6,843 bases of DNA from NCBI GenBank assembly GCA_937904375.1, contig CALDIG010000196.1:1-6843 (forward strand), read 5' to 3'. The position numbers and the translations under genes were made by a program. The DNA is from an uncultured Prevotellaceae bacterium (GTDB taxonomy: Bacteria; Bacteroidota; Bacteroidia; Bacteroidales; Muribaculaceae). Under the pieces are notes generated by a model that was given only the letters and a program-made list of their open reading frames with translations, ran no database searches and was not told where the DNA came from. The first letter of the stretch is position 1. Every line of letters starts with the position of its first letter. Shown here piece after piece: positions 6,363 to 6,843 of the stretch.

Positions 6363-6806
6363 ATGAGTGCCGTAAATTCTATCTATCACATAGTTATCAA
6401 CACCTACCGCCGAGAGATGACCATCCCCGACGAGACCAGCGAATACATGTACCGTTACATTTGGTCAATCATCAACAGCCGTAACTGCAAACTTTACCGC
6501 ATTGGTGGCATAGGCAACCACATACACATGCTTGTAGAACTGTCGCCCTCGATGGCACTCAGCGACTTGGTGCGCGATATCAAGCAGGGAAGCAGCAAGT
6601 GGGCAAAGCAGCAGGTTTACTTCCCCATGTTTAGCGGATGGGGCAAGGAGTATGGCGCATTCTCATGTAGTGTGCGCGATAAAGAGAGAATAGTGAACTA
6701 CATAAACCGCCAAAGTGAGCATCACAAAGAGAGGACTTTTGAGCAGGAGTATAAAGAGATGATAAATCGCTCAGGGCTGGAGAGGAACGATTATAGGCTC
6801 ACATGA
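6363..6806 (+). CDS. tnpA: IS200-like Y1/HUH transposase (possible RAYT)
   Basis: A 147-residue single-strand DNA transposase of the Y1 HUH family. The metal-binding HUH pair is H53-I-H55 within GNHIHMLVEL. The catalytic tyrosine is Y113 in NYINRQ, and Q117 four residues later matches the glutamine that completes the metal site in IS608-type TnpA. EHH (119-121) and FEQEYKEM (126-133) fit the usual C-terminal helix of Bacteroidota IS200-like proteins. I chose the ATG at 6363 because the family starts with a short strand like NSIYHIVINTYRR. The longer frame opening at 6255 runs through the hairpin repeat and a promoter box. All catalytic residues are present and length is normal, so it is probably active. 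No TnpB or other accessory gene is visible before the window ends. Flanking inverted hairpin repeats suggest a REP-associated transposase; a plain IS200 copy is the alternative. Confidence 0.9.
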   Translation: MSAVNSIYHIVINTYRREMTIPDETSEYMYRYIWSIINSRNCKLYRIGGIGNHIHMLVELSPSMALSDLVRDIKQGSSKWAKQQVYFPMFSGWGKEYGAFSCSVRDKERIVNYINRQSEHHKERTFEQEYKEMINRSGLERNDYRLT

Positions 6807-6811
6807 AAAGC

Positions 6812-6843
6812 CTGTGGTGGAAGTTCCTCTTCGAGGCACTTTT
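6812..6843 (-). repeat. Right, inverted copy of the flanking repeat; possible terminator
   Basis: Read on the minus strand this is AAAAGTGCCTCG, then AAGAGGAACTTCC, then ACCACAG, a close inverted copy of 6271-6305. It starts five bases after the transposase stop. On the + strand CCTC-TTC-GAGG forms a small hairpin, followed by CAC and at least four T, so it could also end transcription of the transposase gene. The window ends inside or at the edge of this repeat, so its outer limit is not known. Confidence 0.75.

Overview
The window looks like a piece of a Bacteroidales-type (Bacteroidota) chromosome. This is inferred from three signs: promoter boxes of the TAnnTTTG form (178-185 and 6334-6341) ahead of two genes, few Shine-Dalgarno sequences, and an IS200-like transposase with the Y-x3-Q-x2-HH signature that I associate with this phylum. 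No 16S rRNA or other lineage marker is present, so the assignment is not firm.

Layout, all genes on the + strand: (1) 206-1624, a DUF234-type P-loop ATPase with a nuclease-like C-terminus, preceded by a likely promoter and a perfect 12-bp inverted repeat; (2) 1696-2478, a secreted protein with a small N-terminal beta domain and a probable outer-membrane beta barrel; (3) 2656-5415, a large UPF1-like superfamily 1 helicase fused to a Vsr-like nuclease domain; (4) 5426-5518, a doubtful 30-codon ORF; (5) 5557-6114, shikimate kinase (aroK); (6) 6115-6362, a non-coding stretch packed with small hairpins; (7) 6363-6806, a Y1/HUH transposase of the IS200/RAYT kind, followed by an inverted copy of the hairpin repeat lying upstream of it.

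Base composition is mosaic. The outer-membrane gene and aroK are GC-rich (35/60 at 2221-2280; 41/60 at 5761-5820), while the ATPase and helicase are AT-richer (21/60 at 961-1020; 26/60 at 3541-3600). The simplest reading is that resident genes (aroK, probably the outer-membrane protein) are interleaved with accessory genes (ATPase, helicase-nuclease, transposase).

The genes do not form an obvious pathway. The best candidates for closer study are the transposase with its REP-like hairpins, three of which share a near-identical core while others share a GAA loop with different but self-complementary stems, and the stand-alone helicase-nuclease, whose architecture resembles phage-defence effectors. 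A defence role is inference only.
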